64,000 bases of DNA from Strobilurus pachycystidiatus (lineage: Eukaryota > Basidiomycota > Agaricomycetes > Agaricales > Physalacriaceae), in NCBI GenBank assembly GCA_019915135.1, contig JAHLMK010000013.1, positions 1,364,001 to 1,428,000 of the forward strand, in the 5' to 3' direction. Positions within the stretch are counted from its first letter, which is position 1. Each line of letters opens with the position of its first letter. The position numbers and the translations under genes were made by a program. Positions 51,089 through 63,850 of this stretch are shown here, piece after piece. The notes beneath the pieces are model-generated. The model was given only the letters and a program-made list of their open reading frames with translations, was not told the DNA's origin and did not search any database.

Positions 51089-54000
51089 GATGGTGGGCGA
51101 AAGCGAAGGGTGCGCAGCAGATGCAGATCATTGTCGGCCAAGGCGGTTAAATACGAGAGCCGGCAATCAAGCCCCCTTGCCCGAAGCGGTATCCCCGAAA
51201 GTGGAAGCAAATCCTATTTCTCCGTCAACACCGTAAGTGCTCCATTCAATGACTGATGTCGTCGTTGTTTTCGCATGGCCGGTGATTTGCTCTACACTGT
51301 GTGTCACCGCAGGACGTCAATCTCCATCTCAAGTCCACTTGGAAGTCTGATTTCTGATTTTGTTTCTTCTCTTTTGTTCAGTGGGGACCCGTTGCTTGTT
51401 GTGCTCTTCCGGCGTCTACGCACACGCCCACGCACGGCTTCTGTCCGTGGAGATACAGCCACGAGGATCCTCATGCAAAGCTTATCCGCCATCGTCGATC
51501 CTCTCTAGAGCTCTCGACCGCGGTCTCCCCTCTATCCCCACCACCTCCCGACGACGCTAGCCCCCGACGAGCGCGAAGCTGGCAAATCAGACGGGTCCGA
51601 GCATCACCGTCGATCCAAACGCTGGAGATGGGCATCATCTCCCTCAAGCCCGTCTCCCTCCGCTAAACTTCTCCCGGCGCTTACGAAGCTCCTTTCCCAG
51701 CGCGCTTGAATTTCCGTCGAGCGCTCAGTCTGTCTGTCTTGGCAGTCATGCCGTGGCGCGCATAGTAGCGTCCAGTCACGGCCAGACTGCGAATCGGCCC
51801 CGTCGCAGCCACAAGACGCGTCGATCGTCGCCGATCCTACGATGATTGGCGCAGCTCCTTTGCCTTATTCGGTGACGTGTTTGTGCCTTGCGCAGCACTG
51901 CGTCCGCTTGTTCGCAAATTTCAGGTCGGATGCGTAGCCGTGTATCCATGCTACTCCCATTCGTTCCATACATAGCACGGAATCTCAAGCGAAGAGATAT
52001 TTACCAGACTGTTCCACCCACCTCCGTCGGCCATCTCTGCCCTGGTGTGTTCATCTTATTGTATCCGTCGGGAACATCTGACGCTTCCATACCAGTCGGA
52101 CGCAGTCTCTTTACCGCTAGCCGCGACGCCCGACGGAGGGATTGCGGTCAATGCGCGACTTCGTGAAACGGGAGTAGCCCGAGACGGCGGCTAGGGCGAT
52201 GCGCATTTTCGGATTTCTCACGAATAAGTTCCAAGTCTCGAATATTGGTGATTTGGTGGTGTATTTACTGTGGTCCACACCGCCGTCTAACCATATTTCC
52301 ACTAGACAGATCAGATCGCCGCGTCTAGACAATATACGTGTGGGGGTTCGGTCGTAGGGTAGGTCAGGTTCAACGATTTGTCTCGGGTAAGGATGCTGGG
52401 TCCAACAGCTTGGCAATGGCCGAGACTAGGATTCTCAGGAAAGGTGACTGCTGGGACACGGAATGGAGGGGAAAACGTAGGCTCTCGATGATACATGCGC
52501 ACACGCTGAGACGGGGATCAGTGTACACCTGTACACACAATCGTGGAGTTCTACTTACATCTCAACGATCTTCTCGGGTCCATTGTGCAACTTCTGATGC
52601 ACAAAACAGCTGTGCCTATTACCGGCGGTTGAGTACGCTAGAATCGAGATCGAGATGTTGGTTACTTTCGCTTATGGACAACGCTGAGCCGGCAGTAGAA
52701 GAAAAACACTATTCCAACACGCAGGTTGGTTTGAGTATCCTGTGAAGGCAGCATACGCCGTGCAACGGATTGGTGATGTACTGTGTGATGAACCCACATG
52801 GGATTCCCTCGCCGGATGTGTGTAACTCCTTTCCGCAACGCCACACTCAGAGCCAGATCGGTGTCGGCGAGTGTCAGGCGAGTGTGTTGATAATGAATCA
52901 CCATCACGATGATCAACGGGGATCAGGGTCCGGGGCAATCGCTGTTTGATGGAGGGGCCTGGGAGGGGCGGTAAGGGACGGGAGGGGATGACGAGAACGA
53001 TATCGACTAACGTTTGCAGTAGGAAAATTACTGACCATGATGCATGACGAAATTGACGGTTACTATCCGATGGATGCTCGCTATAAGCGACATCAGCATA
53101 CATCGAAGAACTTGGCGTACATGAGCGCTGTGGTCTGCTCGGTCTCCATTTGACAATGTTTGAGCGCTGATTGTAAAGGAAATGTCCATCAATAGACATT
53201 GTGTCAATAGCATAGACTGCGTGAATGTGGGTATCGGAATCCTGGTGGGGCGAGGTGAAGTCTCAAGCCGAAACGTCCTTTCGAGACGTGGGCAAGAGTG
53301 ACAATGTTTACTGGGTGGTCAGAGGTGTGTTCTATCCGCACCACACCGGCCTGGACCCACCCTTGTGGGCGTACTGACATGAGAACGTCTTGAAGATTCA
53401 TGCCGATCACGGACTCGAAGTGACGGACCAGAGAAGCAGCGTGCGTGGCCAAGCCGTACACTAAGATATGGAGCCCGTGTGAAGGCATGCATTCGGTAGA
53501 TAATGAAGGCGTGAGCCGCATCATCCACACATGCATATGCATCGAAATGGGAAGTATGAAGGTAGTCAATTATATTTTGCAATGGGTGCTGAACACTTGC
53601 GATTTCATCAGTTCAACGCCAAATGAGCAAAAAGAAGTTAACCTCCGCGTGTTAAGACGACGGGAGATGCCCACCGCCGATGCACTCCGCGAATGAAGGA
53701 CTTACCATCTGCGATACGCCGATCTGGAGACCCACTTTAGATATCGCATTGTCATATCAATCAGTCTGTGGAATGATCACAGTGTCTGACTCCCTCTATC
53801 CATTGCGTTATTAGCTTACTCTCTGAGGACGCATGAGAAGTGCTCGGGAAGAGAAACCGAGTATCGAAGCTTGATTATCCAGAATGCGTGCGTCGTCGTT
53901 TCCCTTAGTTGGCGGCGTCTCCCCACGAACCCACAACATCGGACCTCGCCTACATCGTGCATCCCCCCTGAACGGATGACTGAGTCACTTACGAGTGTAC

Positions 54001-55340
54001 AGAATGATCTACAAGAGTAAGTTCCAATAGTCGGCGGAGAAACTAACGCCATGTTGGATGATGCGTCATCATGATCAGGTGTCATCGTCGTCGTCTTTTC
54101 TCATTCAGCCCACCTCACTTCTGAACTAGGTGTCCTCAGCGTACCGCTGCGAACTTAATCCTTGCCTGGTACCCTTTGTCAAGTGTTGAGACAGGAGTGT
54201 TGAACGTTTAACGTTGACAGTCCAGTGAAAGCCAGCGAGCTCCGAAGACACTCGCCGACCCGCGGCGGCTTCGCCGCCGCGGCTCGCTCGCATCTTCTCG
54301 CTGTAACTTAAGTAGTGGTTATCTTTGACCTTTCTCAACTGCTGGGACGCTGATACTTGCACATTCAAATTGTCATGCCACAGCAAAATCAGTCAGAAAG
54401 CCCCAAACCTGCATCTGTTCAGTGTTAGTGAGGGAGCTGGCAGACACTTTGATGTTTTGGTGACAGAATCTTCTGATTTTTTACCAGAATACAAAGGTCA
54501 GCCGTCCAGAAGCAAAGAGCTAGTACAAGATCCTCAAAGACACCATCTTGTACGACTATTTTCCCTTCCAACGCGCGAAATGCAAAAAGACCGAGCGAGC
54601 ACAGTTTGATTTGGTCCTGGAATTGCGCCATTCACGTGACTAATTTTGATCTTGAGATTATCTTGACATCATAAGTAGGGGGTGGAGAGTCCTTACCAAG
54701 GCAAGGAAATGCGAAGCGAGGGCGTAATCGCTTATTGGAACCGTCGTACCCAGTTTCAAGCAAGTCAGCCCAACATTGAGTTGGATGCGAGTGGATAACT
54801 CTTGAAGGGGTGATCGAACTTGTGATTTGATCTTCGCTTTGGCCACCTCAAGGCTACAGTACCTTGCATTTGCTCACACGTAGCTGAGTGAACAGAACAC
54901 AGAACCAGACTCCGCCGAGGCCTGTTGACTGAAGATATCTGCAGTCTTTGCATCTGTGGCGGAAGTCCTCGGATGCTTGTTCGGGTAACCTACCACCGAT
55001 ACGGTCTCTGACGCGGGAGTTTACCACGGAGCTCAGCATATTACCGTCCCCATGTTTTCACGGCAGGGATGAGTCGCAGAGAAGTATCAGCGACGCAGTT
55101 CCAGTTGGGTTCAGGCTTGCTAACGTGCACACTTATTGCATTGTTTCTATCAGTTCCTCGCCTATAAGTCAAGATCTTATTCTGTTTCGCAAGACTCGGG
55201 TTCCTTGAAGAACAAGGCAACACGGCAATCGGCACAGCCTGATAAGCTGATCCGACGATCCGCTTTTGTTTGCTCCCCACAGTCAAGTCTCTTATAAGGC
55301 TACACAACGAATCACCCACCCTCTACCACCGTCCCCCATC
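51089..55340. other. long stretch with at most one weak gene candidate
   Basis: On the minus strand between about 53570 and 52670, protein-like pieces follow each other: LVRHFESVIGMNLQDVLMSV, then beyond a possible GTGGGT...CCAG intron an IHAVYAIDTMSIDGHFLYNQ or a METEQTTALMYAKFFD exon ending at GTATGC. I could not settle the frame order, so no gene is called. The rest has only short frames and one hairpin (54260-54282). Confidence 0.35.
54260..54282. repeat. 10-bp GC hairpin
   Basis: ccgcggcggc and its exact reverse complement are separated by ttc. It is very stable as a stem with a 3-base loop and is not followed by a T-run. Confidence 0.6.
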
Positions 55341-56126
55341 ATGCCTGCATTCACTTCCACAAAGGGCCGGAAATCACCATACTCGCATACGGCTACCCGG
55401 CAATATCTCGAGACGCCACAAAAATATGCTTTCTATTCCTATAACGACGACATCTATAGCGACAGGCGTTCCTCCCCGAGCAGGGGGCCATACTCGGCGA
55501 CGGATCTTGGTGGAGGACAATCGGCCAGCCACGTCTTGTCCGAACAAGTACAGCACCGGAAACGCCACACCAAAGCCAGACAGTCGCCGCCACGATCCAA
55601 TCCCTACCCGTTGATTCGACCAACGTCGTCTGGACACCGTCATAGTCCCAGCTCGAGGGACGACGACTCATGCGCAATCCCACGTGTACCCACCACAGGC
55701 TCGTACACTGGCTACCTCGATGGCTTTTCGACCGCCTACACGCTCCGCCACGTGCAAGAGCAGCAGAGCTCACACCCTACACAATCACCCTTATTCTCTC
55801 GGGATCATCACTCACGACCTCAGAGTGTCCGCGAATGGACGAAGCCATACACCATCCGACCCGAAATCGTTGCAAATATACACCCGCGACATGACGACAA
55901 CCACAGCTCCCATCGTACCGCATCACACGCACACCTGCACGGCGCCATTGTCGACATTGCTTCGCACATCATGGACGAAGCAAGAGGCGCAGTCGACCTT
56001 CGACAATGCCCTGTGCTACATCAGCTTCTTGGGATGCTACTGCTAATGAGAGGGCCCGGGGAGGGAGGAGGTGACTGCAGAGAAAGAATGCACGTAGGGT
56101 CCCCTCTCCAGAGAGAAAACTCCTGA
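55341..56126 (+). CDS. protein with C-terminal CP module, member 3
   Basis: Single exon, 261 residues, ATG at 55341 with a TATAAG box at 55293-55298. The long N-terminal region is basic and rich in Ser, His, Pro, Tyr and Arg and probably disordered (it starts MPAFTSTKGRKSPYSHTATR). The C-terminal module, LHGAIVDIASHIMDEARGAV then CPVLHQLLGMLLLM, matches member 1 at 43937-44383 closely (AIVDIATHLVEDARG and CPALQALLRMMLEM). It lies about 11 kb from the other two members and in the opposite orientation. The combination of a short conserved tail and a fast-evolving N-terminal region suggests that the tail is the functional part. Function unknown. Confidence 0.62.
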   Translation: MPAFTSTKGRKSPYSHTATRQYLETPQKYAFYSYNDDIYSDRRSSPSRGPYSATDLGGGQSASHVLSEQVQHRKRHTKARQSPPRSNPYPLIRPTSSGHRHSPSSRDDDSCAIPRVPTTGSYTGYLDGFSTAYTLRHVQEQQSSHPTQSPLFSRDHHSRPQSVREWTKPYTIRPEIVANIHPRHDDNHSSHRTASHAHLHGAIVDIASHIMDEARGAVDLRQCPVLHQLLGMLLLMRGPGEGGGDCRERMHVGSPLQRENS

Positions 56127-56750
56127 ATGAGACGCGGTGCAATTATATGTCAGAATGCACGGGCCGGTAGCAAATAGTCCCGTATAGAAGTCCTGTTGAT
56201 AGGCAGAACGTACGATAGCTGACATTCTTAGAAATGTGAGCAACAGTTGCGCAATATCACATAGAGGCTGAGCAGGTATTTTGTTGGTGAGCATAGTAGA
56301 CCGCTCTGATTAATGCAGGTGGTAGGAGCTATGTAATCAGCAAACGTGTTCCATACGCTTAGCATAGCGTCTCATAAAGTGTTCCATTGATGTACGAGCC
56401 TAGAGTGAATTTTCACCTGCGTCTTGGGAGGCTGAGACCTGTTACAGTACGTTCCGCTTTCAGATTTCCGAGGCTCTGCTCCTGGAAGCCTTCAGGGTAG
56501 TCCCCATAAACAAGGTGCTTTTCCTGTCCTTCCGATGCCCAAAAGCAGAATAATGGCAGTGGAGAATGTTGCTCTAGCCTCGAATACATCCGGCCCTGTC
56601 ACACTCGTCCTGGCCGCGTCACGGCAATCCATTTCGTCGCCTCCGAGTCGTACACATCCTGTACGGCTTATCTTGCCCTCATCAAAACCCAAAGTGCCTG
56701 ATACTTGTTGATTGCGAAAATTTGCGGGCCATGCATAAAGGCAATGGTGT
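56127..56750. other. intergenic, no supported feature
   Basis: Only short frames; includes the 3' region of the preceding gene and the upstream flank of the tRNA gene. Confidence 0.4.
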
Positions 56751-56835
56751 GGCCTTATGGTCTAGTAGCATGATACCTCTTTTGGGCGCTTGCGAACTTT
56801 AGAGGTGGTCCTGGGTTCAATTCCCAGTGAGGCCC
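56751..56835 (+). tRNA. tRNA-Pro (anticodon TGG), with intron
   Basis: The acceptor stem ggcctta pairs with tgaggcc (56828-56834). D-arm box tggtctagtagc matches the A box and ggttcaattcc the B box. The anticodon stem cctct/agagg (56776-56780 and 56801-56805) encloses ttTGGg, then a 13-nt intron at 56787-56799 one base after the anticodon, as in nuclear tRNA genes. A run of five T follows directly as the RNA polymerase III terminator. The layout closely resembles yeast tRNA-Pro(UGG). Confidence 0.9.
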
Positions 56836-56840
56836 TTTTT
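56836..56840 (+). terminator. RNA polymerase III terminator of tRNA-Pro
   Basis: Five consecutive T on the coding strand immediately after the discriminator base. Confidence 0.75.
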
Positions 56841-56878
56841 CCTCCGTTCGATGTTTGTCTCTGGCCTTCGTCATCTGA

Positions 56879-59822
56879 AGTTTGAACTAGGGTCGTGGGT
56901 CAAACCTCCCGAGGCGGTACCAAACCGGTTTGGTACCGACCCCGCCGCCCCGCCAGGTTTCATACCGGTTTGGAACCAGTTCCAAACCCTCACGTGATAG
57001 ATTCACGTGACCCCGCCGCGCGCCTCCCGCCCCAGTCCCGCCTCCGTCTGGCGGCCACAAACAGCTCTCAGAGCATTTGTCTTTGGGCTTTCTAGTCCCA
57101 AATTATTCATTCATAGCTGTATCAGAGACTTGTATGTGCATTTGGTCAGACTGCAGGTGTCTTTCTCAGTATTTTACGCCACATATGCAGGGCATACCGT
57201 AGATTCAATACATGCCCTGCTTGCTATAGCCTGCAAAGCGGGCGTACATGAAGCACTCTCGTAGCAAGGATTCTAGGGCATGTATGGGCCTACAATGTGC
57301 AGTGCGGGGCTGTTATTCGGGCGCCGCGCGATCTTCGGTTCTTCAGGACACGAGTTGTGCTTCGCGTCGGTGGGTTACCATTGATGGTCTTTGATGGTAC
57401 GCTTCTTCGCGCCTTGGCGGCCCAGTCGACCGTGCCATGCCGTCGGAGGTTAAATCTCTCTCTGATGACTTCGGCAGCACGGCCGCACGGGTGGTCGTCA
57501 GATAATAATACCCTCGTCGCATAGATAATGCCATTGCTCCTCGATGAATCACAAACGCCGCATCACACCGCGTAGACACTTCTGACGGCCTTGGCATGAT
57601 TCTGAAAGGCCTCCTCTGATCACAACGGCGACACGGGGGATCGTCATATGGTAATGCTATCGTCATATGATAATGCCATTACTATCTGACGATGGCCGTT
57701 TCACGGTGCGTAGTCTCTATCGACCTTTGGATCATCACAATATGCCTTCACAACAATCGGAGAGGCTCTCCCTGCTTGGGAATAGTGTCTTGGAGTTCAA
57801 AATTGGTGGTATGAATTTGAGCTTTCGTCAGATATTAACTCGGAGAGATGTCCGTTGAGGAGGAAAACCTGGCCTGTGATGTCTGAGAATGCATGTACAT
57901 GTCGCAGGAGTACTAGTTGTCGTAACAGATGTCACTTTGAAGCCAGCAGTACCTTCATAAAGGGGCAAATGATGTTTTCGTCATATAAAAATGCGGGCTT
58001 CGTCACATGGAAATTGACCTCGTCTACTTCTCTCGCAACACCGCTAACGCGTCTGCTTACCTGGACTGGAGGTTATCCAGGATGAAACTGACACGGCTGA
58101 GAGGTTGTGAATATCACTCCAGAGTCCCAGGATGAATATAAAACTGCACGTCGTCGCTCAAAAGATTGCAGTTGGCGTACGTGGTTTCCGCATAGAAGGT
58201 ATTCAACTCAAAGTTGTGATTCTGGTCACCACCCCGGAGAATTTTCGGAGTTCATTCAATAGGTCTCTCGATGTATCATGAACCGTTCCGGCATGAACAG
58301 AGACCAGGCATCTCATCTGGTGAGTCCCCAGGCCAATGTTTTTCGATTGCGACAATGATCGGAGCCCGGACCGAGCATTCCGTAATGTTCCACTTTTGCA
58401 ACAAAACACCATTTCTCACCCTCCGATGTGCGCTAGCAAGCGGACATGCCCTTGAGTCTTGCCTAGAACCGTATCGAGCATACTCTCGTTGTTATCAGAG
58501 ACGCACGGTATGTCCTCAGTGCTGTTTTACGTCCTTGAGCCTGCTGATTTCAGCTGCAAGTCAACATTGAACAGGATCAAACCATTCCGCTCGAGAGCAT
58601 TGGAAGTCTATGGATGGGCTTGTACTATGTCTGTGAGGTCTAGAGATCCGCTTTGATTCCTTCGCAGCTCCCGATGCTTACCCTCGATCCTCACTGTGCG
58701 CTCAGCCACTGACTGCTCTGGACCAAGCCCCCAAACCCCCTATCTTACCATTGGTACGTGAGATTGGCTGTTCAATGAACGGGAATCTTCGCTGCCAGAA
58801 AGTTGCTTCGAGTCTTACAGGTACAAACATTTTTCATCATTATCTATCATGCAGCCACAACCACAACACGTAGACGCTTCAAGCTTGCCATTGCCATCTC
58901 ACCAAACCCATAGTAGCACGTTTTCCTCGTGTGCTACCACTCTCAGGTCTGTGCACTGGGCTCAGCTACTATGTGGCGTACCGCGCCCTGGGTAAAATTC
59001 CTCACTGCTGAATCCGAATTTCCCTAATAGTTCTTAAGTCAGGTCGCGCCCGGCCGAGTCCTTGGAAGACGTTTAATACCCTCGTTTGTTCCCGTCGGTC
59101 TCGTCTGAGACTTGACTGGTCTCGATTGTGAGCCGCTAAGTATGTCCCGAACTGGCAGAGGCAGCGAGATGATCACTGATCAGCCGAGTCGCCGAGTTGC
59201 CTTCCTCGGCTCTCAAGTTGCGAACATGTCCGAGGCGCAATCCCGCCGTGAAGTCGGGAGCCCAAAACACGAGGCGCATTGTACTGGCAGAGAAGCCCGT
59301 GCGCATCAGAAGATGTCAGCTACTGACAGCTCGCTTCTCTAGGCTGCTAGTCAATCAATCCATGCTTTTGAAGCCCTCGAATACAAAGGTGAAAAGAATG
59401 TTCATCTCTGTCTTGCGATTATCCGTAACACAACTCAGTCGACACCCATACTCTAGGAGATGCAAGGGCACATACACCGGCACGCAGCGCGACGCTGTCC
59501 GCAACACGTGTCAAGGTGGACGTTGGAGAACCACACGCTGGCAGGCAGCAGAGCGTGTATGCTTTCCCCTTGCTATAAGCGGCCTGCATGTACGCTTCCG
59601 CTGCAGCTTATAGCCGCAGGGCATGCATGGCACGCCCAGTACCAGGTGACATATGCCTTGATAGCCTCCTGCCAGAGGATCACATGATTTTATCATGTGA
59701 CAGGTTCCGAACCTACCATCCCAGCCCTCCGAGGTTTGGAACCGGTACCAAACCGGTAAGTTACCGAGTCAAACCGTTTTTGGGGGGAAACATAGGTTTC
59801 CCCCACTACCCTAGTTTGAACT
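56879..59822. mobile_element. probable non-autonomous inverted-repeat element
   Basis: The left end (agtttgaactagggt, then cgtgggtcaaacctc) matches the reverse complement of the right end (agttcaaactagggt, then agtgggggaaaccta) at about 24 of 30 positions. Behind each end come several copies of an accggtttgg/ccaaaccggt motif in both orientations, including a perfect 24-bp palindrome at 56915-56938, and a foldback motif (cacgtgatagattcacgtg at about 56991; cacatgattttatcatgtg at about 59681). No transposase frame is evident in the 2.9 kb between. I found no clear target duplication, so the borders are provisional. Confidence 0.48.
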
Positions 59823-60146
59823 AAGCCAACCCCTGGGCCCTCACTTTCAGTTGGCACCGGGCAGAGAGGGCTATGAGCACCAAGAGACCCAGGATGCTAA
59901 GTTACCGTTCAACGGTTGTTGTTGTTGTTACACGGCGGTGGCCCACGGGACCTGCCGGTGACCGTTGGCGAGTGCCCTTTGTGGCTCCAGTGATCGTCTT
60001 GCTCTCAGCACGGCGATGACAGGCCGCGCGGAGACGTACGCAAGACAATTATCTTCATTTTGCTGTAGAAGGGGTCGTCATGCCATCGGCGCCGATCCGT
60101 CTACAGGACCTTCCGGTGTGTGGACGATCCATCACTACCTCACACC

Positions 60147-60153
60147 TATAAAG
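60147..60153 (+). promoter_or_regulatory. TATA box of the 60282 gene
   Basis: tataaag, 129 to 135 bases above the ATG. Confidence 0.5.
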
Positions 60154-60281
60154 CCGGGGACTAATTGGGCTGTACTCTTCACAACATCCCTCCACTATTT
60201 CTCTCGACGAACTAGTACGCCAATTTACATCTCCCGTCTTCTGCTCACTCTTGACATTCCAGTCCCAATATTCCAGTCAAC

Positions 60282-61050
60282 ATGAGTACTCAGTGCAGCG
60301 TTCACGAGCTTCTGAGTTACCTTCAGAACTACAAGCGTACCCTGACTGTTAGCTATCATGATCCCAAGATCCTACGGATGGTGGATGAGTGCGTCCTCAT
60401 TCGTTACGCTGACTCACCTCCATCTCACGCGGACATGTGTAGACTCCTTGCCAGTGCAACACAGTTCTGCTACGAACACCCAGAGCAAATATTCATCAGA
60501 TCGCGCAGTGGTGCGGCGAGCTCAGCGCATTCTGGAATGCGGTGACGCTGAAGGGTCAGCTTCTGATTGTCACCAACGCCATCATGGTGAGTAACTTGAC
60601 ATTATATAGGGAGTGTCTCTGATGATCTTGGATTTCTCGCGCTTGGATAGTGTCAGCCTTACTGGGGAAGCATTTAGCTCGAGCTCCCCCTTACGTAGAC
60701 GGCACGTTTCCTCTGTGTCGCTATCACATGCTGCCCCCAACGTCTCTTCCTGTACTACCATTGATCAATGACTATATGTTTTACTGTCGCTGCCAGATGA
60801 ATCTCAAATCACGGTGAACGCACCGGCAAGCGGAATGATGTTCGTGAGACGACCTAACACTTCGGACAGCGACATCCAGCTCCATGTTACAGTCAATTCT
60901 CGTCGGACGAACCTTCTGGAGTGCAGTGACCCGGATTTACCGACTGCAATGACAAGAGTCGTGAATCCCGAGAGAAAAGCGTACGCACAGCACAGTCTAC
61001 AGATCAGAAGGAATCATTGGTGTGGGCCGCAACGCTGTCAGGCCGGGTAA
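60282..61050 (+). CDS. orphan small protein gene, exon tail unresolved
   Basis: ATG at 60282 after a TATA box. Proposed exons 60282..60436 and 60484..60586 (47-nt intron GTGTAG...CCAG; phase 2) give MSTQCSVHELLSYLQNYKRT through a HQIAQWCGELSAFWNAVTLK segment ending at a GTGAGT donor. Without that intron the frame stops at 60545. Beyond it, plausible coding lies at 60651-60700 (ALLGKHLARAPPYVDG) and at 60797-61050 (NAPASGMMFVRRPNTSDSDI and on to a TAA), but I could not fix the joining phases. No domain recognised. The stop at 61050 is provisional. Confidence 0.42.
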
Positions 61051-61646
61051 TCCTTCGTTCGTTTGCTCCAGTCAAGGTCGCATACCTCGCAATGAGTCGC
61101 AAAGGAAAACTCCCTGAAGTTCGCAAAAGTCTTGAAAATCATGCCCATTGGACTAGCTGATGCTGCAAAAGTCACCACAACTGGTGCTAAAGCTACCACG
61201 ACTGGTGCAAAGAGGCCAGAGGGACACTGATGGAGGCAGGGAAGAGTACGACAGGGCGAAGGTTGTGAACGGAGGGGCTCCCAATTGAGTCGTCAGCAAT
61301 TGTACGGAACACCGGGGGCATTCGCCAACTCGTTCCGAAAGGAACGAGTCAGACTCGTCCTACACTCACCTGAAACTCTTCTGGCGTTTCAACGGTGTTT
61401 GCGGACCGAAGACCCTAAGTAGACAGCGGCGAACCAGTTCGAGACTGCCGAGTCGGCAAGATATGCGGTTCGATTTGAATAAGTACACAGTAAGTATGAA
61501 GTAGATACACAGAATGAAATATGTTTAGCAAGACGATAGAAGTACAGTTGGTAGTCGATGTGTGATTCAACAAGTCGATTATTCGTCAAACATGCCCTGG
61601 CAAACGGGAACTCAATACCAAAAAAATAGACTAGGAGATGACACAC
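61051..61646. other. intergenic, no supported feature
   Basis: Contains a small inverted motif (cgttccgaaaggaacg at about 61334-61349) and short frames only. Confidence 0.35.
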
Positions 61647-61926
61647 CTAGAGAACGACAACGTCGACGTCTAGCTCGATGGCGTGCTCGGATTCGGCATT
61701 CTGGCTCTGGCTATTGGTATCGAACATGCCCTGGAGTTCGGGAGTGGCGTCAACGCGACGAATACGGAAAAGACGACCGGCGCACCTCAAGGACGATAGA
61801 GTCGGCGTCCAACTCCACGGCGGGTTCGGTGTTTCCTTGGCGTTGGCGACGCGTGGCTCTGGGCGCGCGCGCGCGATTGAATTAGGGCGATCCGCATGAG
61901 AATAACGGAAGTACTCACCTTGGCAT
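61647..61926 (-). CDS. very small acidic protein with a duplicated motif
   Basis: Proposed coding sequence complement(join(61647..61730, 61786..61858, 61919..61926)), 54 residues; introns GTGCGC...CCAG (55 nt) and GTGAGT...CCAG (60 nt). The middle exon ends AVELDADSIVLE and the last exon ends AIELDVDVVVL, so the peptide carries the same Glu-Leu-Asp-x-Asp-aliphatic motif twice, each at an exon end. The N terminus is basic (MPRATRRQRQGNTEP). The start is uncertain: the first exon is only 8 nt and an upstream exon is possible. It could be a fragment of a larger gene. No Cys near the end, so it is not a prenylated mating pheromone. Confidence 0.38.
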
Positions 61927-62525
61927 GCACAAAGCCTTGACAAATTTGGTGAAAAGTCTGGCTCAATGTCAATAAAACATTCTGGAGGATGAGTGAGAGG
62001 AACCTTACCTGATGAACATATTGTTTGTGTGACTGGTGAGGAGGTGGTGTTGGTGGTGAGAGGTGAAAGTAAAAAAACAAGAATGAGATCGCTTACACCA
62101 TTGCCATCGCTTACACAATTGCCATCGCTGACGCAGCGGCCCGCAACGACGAGCTCACGTCCGCCCGCACTCATGCACATCCCACATTCGTCGCATCCAC
62201 ATCTCTGATGCCCTCCGCCGGGCCTGCCACGCGAACACGACGCGCACGCCACGTCATCCTCTCTGACAGCCAGTCTACTCGATTGAGGACCGTGGCAGTC
62301 AAAGTAAGTGCCAAAGCAAAAAGTACGCGTCGCACGCCGGTCTTTCGAGTGCAGCGTCCGTTGCCGACATGGTGAGAAATTTCGCCCCCGCCCCGAGCCC
62401 CGAGAACACAGGAGGTGGGTGCGAGAGCGACGGGAGGGGCTGGGGGAGGGGAATGAGGGCGCGCGGGTGGGGAAGGTGAGGGCGCGGGAGAGAGTTGAAG
62501 CGAGGACGGTGAGGGTGGGAGCGGG

Positions 62526-62612
62526 ACGACGGGGACGGGAGCGGGGACGACGGGGACGGGAGCGGGGACGACGGGGACGGGAGCGGGGACGACGGGGACG
62601 GGAGCGGGGACG
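62526..62612. repeat. 21-bp G-rich minisatellite
   Basis: About four copies of acgacggggacgggagcggg plus one base. The period is a multiple of three, so long frames stay open by composition alone. Confidence 0.8.
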
Positions 62613-62774
62613 AGGGGATCAGGAGTGGGGAAGCTTGGAAGGTGGGGCAGGGACGAAGGGTGGGTGAGAGAGAGAGGGTGGGGGGCGAGAGCATGAGAGG
62701 GGGCTGGCGGGAGTGAGAGCGAGGGACTCTCCGTGGGTTAGGACGGTGTGCGTGGGCCATGAGTATAGAGAAGA

Positions 62775-63135
<361 letters not shown>

Positions 63136-63139
63136 TAAT

Positions 63140-63850
63140 GCATAGATAAGGGGTTGATGCGAGGTAGGTATAGTGGGAGGTGATGTATGAGAACGTAAGG
63201 CGATGTTGAGAAGTATATAGAGGACGCGCTTGAGAGGACTGAGACGAGTCTTAATGATATACAGGTAATCGAGACGCACCATTTTGAAGAAGTTACACAT
63301 GCACGTAGATGCAGCAATGCACCATCCTGACGCCCAATGATCTTTCTCGCTAGTCTTAGGCTCCGTTCGGATCTTCGGGTAGAGATAGTGTACTGGCAAC
63401 GTCGAGGGCTGTGGGCGGTGTTTCGGAGGAGGATGGGGATGGTACGCGTGCAGCTTCTGCTCTGTCTCGGTGGCATCGTCTATGCTGTCTAGCAGTAGAT
63501 AAGCCAATGTGCTACGTTAAAAGCATATACACACCGCCTGACCCGTCGGGGCCCTCTTCTTCTTCACCGTCTATGGTCTCTTCTGCTTCGATATCGCAGA
63601 GCCCGCTGATAAGGTCCATCTAGAAATTGGCATTAACGACCTGGACTCTCCCTAAGAATTTAAGCTGCCATGCAGCGCGAGAGTCTCACTTTCTCTCAAC
63701 ATTCACATATCATTCATTTGTACATAAAATCTATTGTACGTGGGGCGGGAGGGCGCTTACCTGTGCATCCCCGCTTGCTGCTTTACTTCGTCGTGGTAGG
63801 GACCTAAGTGGGAAAAGATCACGTGTATACCAAGCAACTGCCTAAGCAGT
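63140..63850. other. no supported gene
   Basis: Small frames only, none with a domain. The minus-strand frame that runs from here through the G-rich array is kept open by the repeat. Confidence 0.4.

Noticed and set aside
61647..61926. Mating-pheromone precursor
   Set aside because: The small size fits, but the predicted end has no Cys-aliphatic-aliphatic-x prenylation signal.
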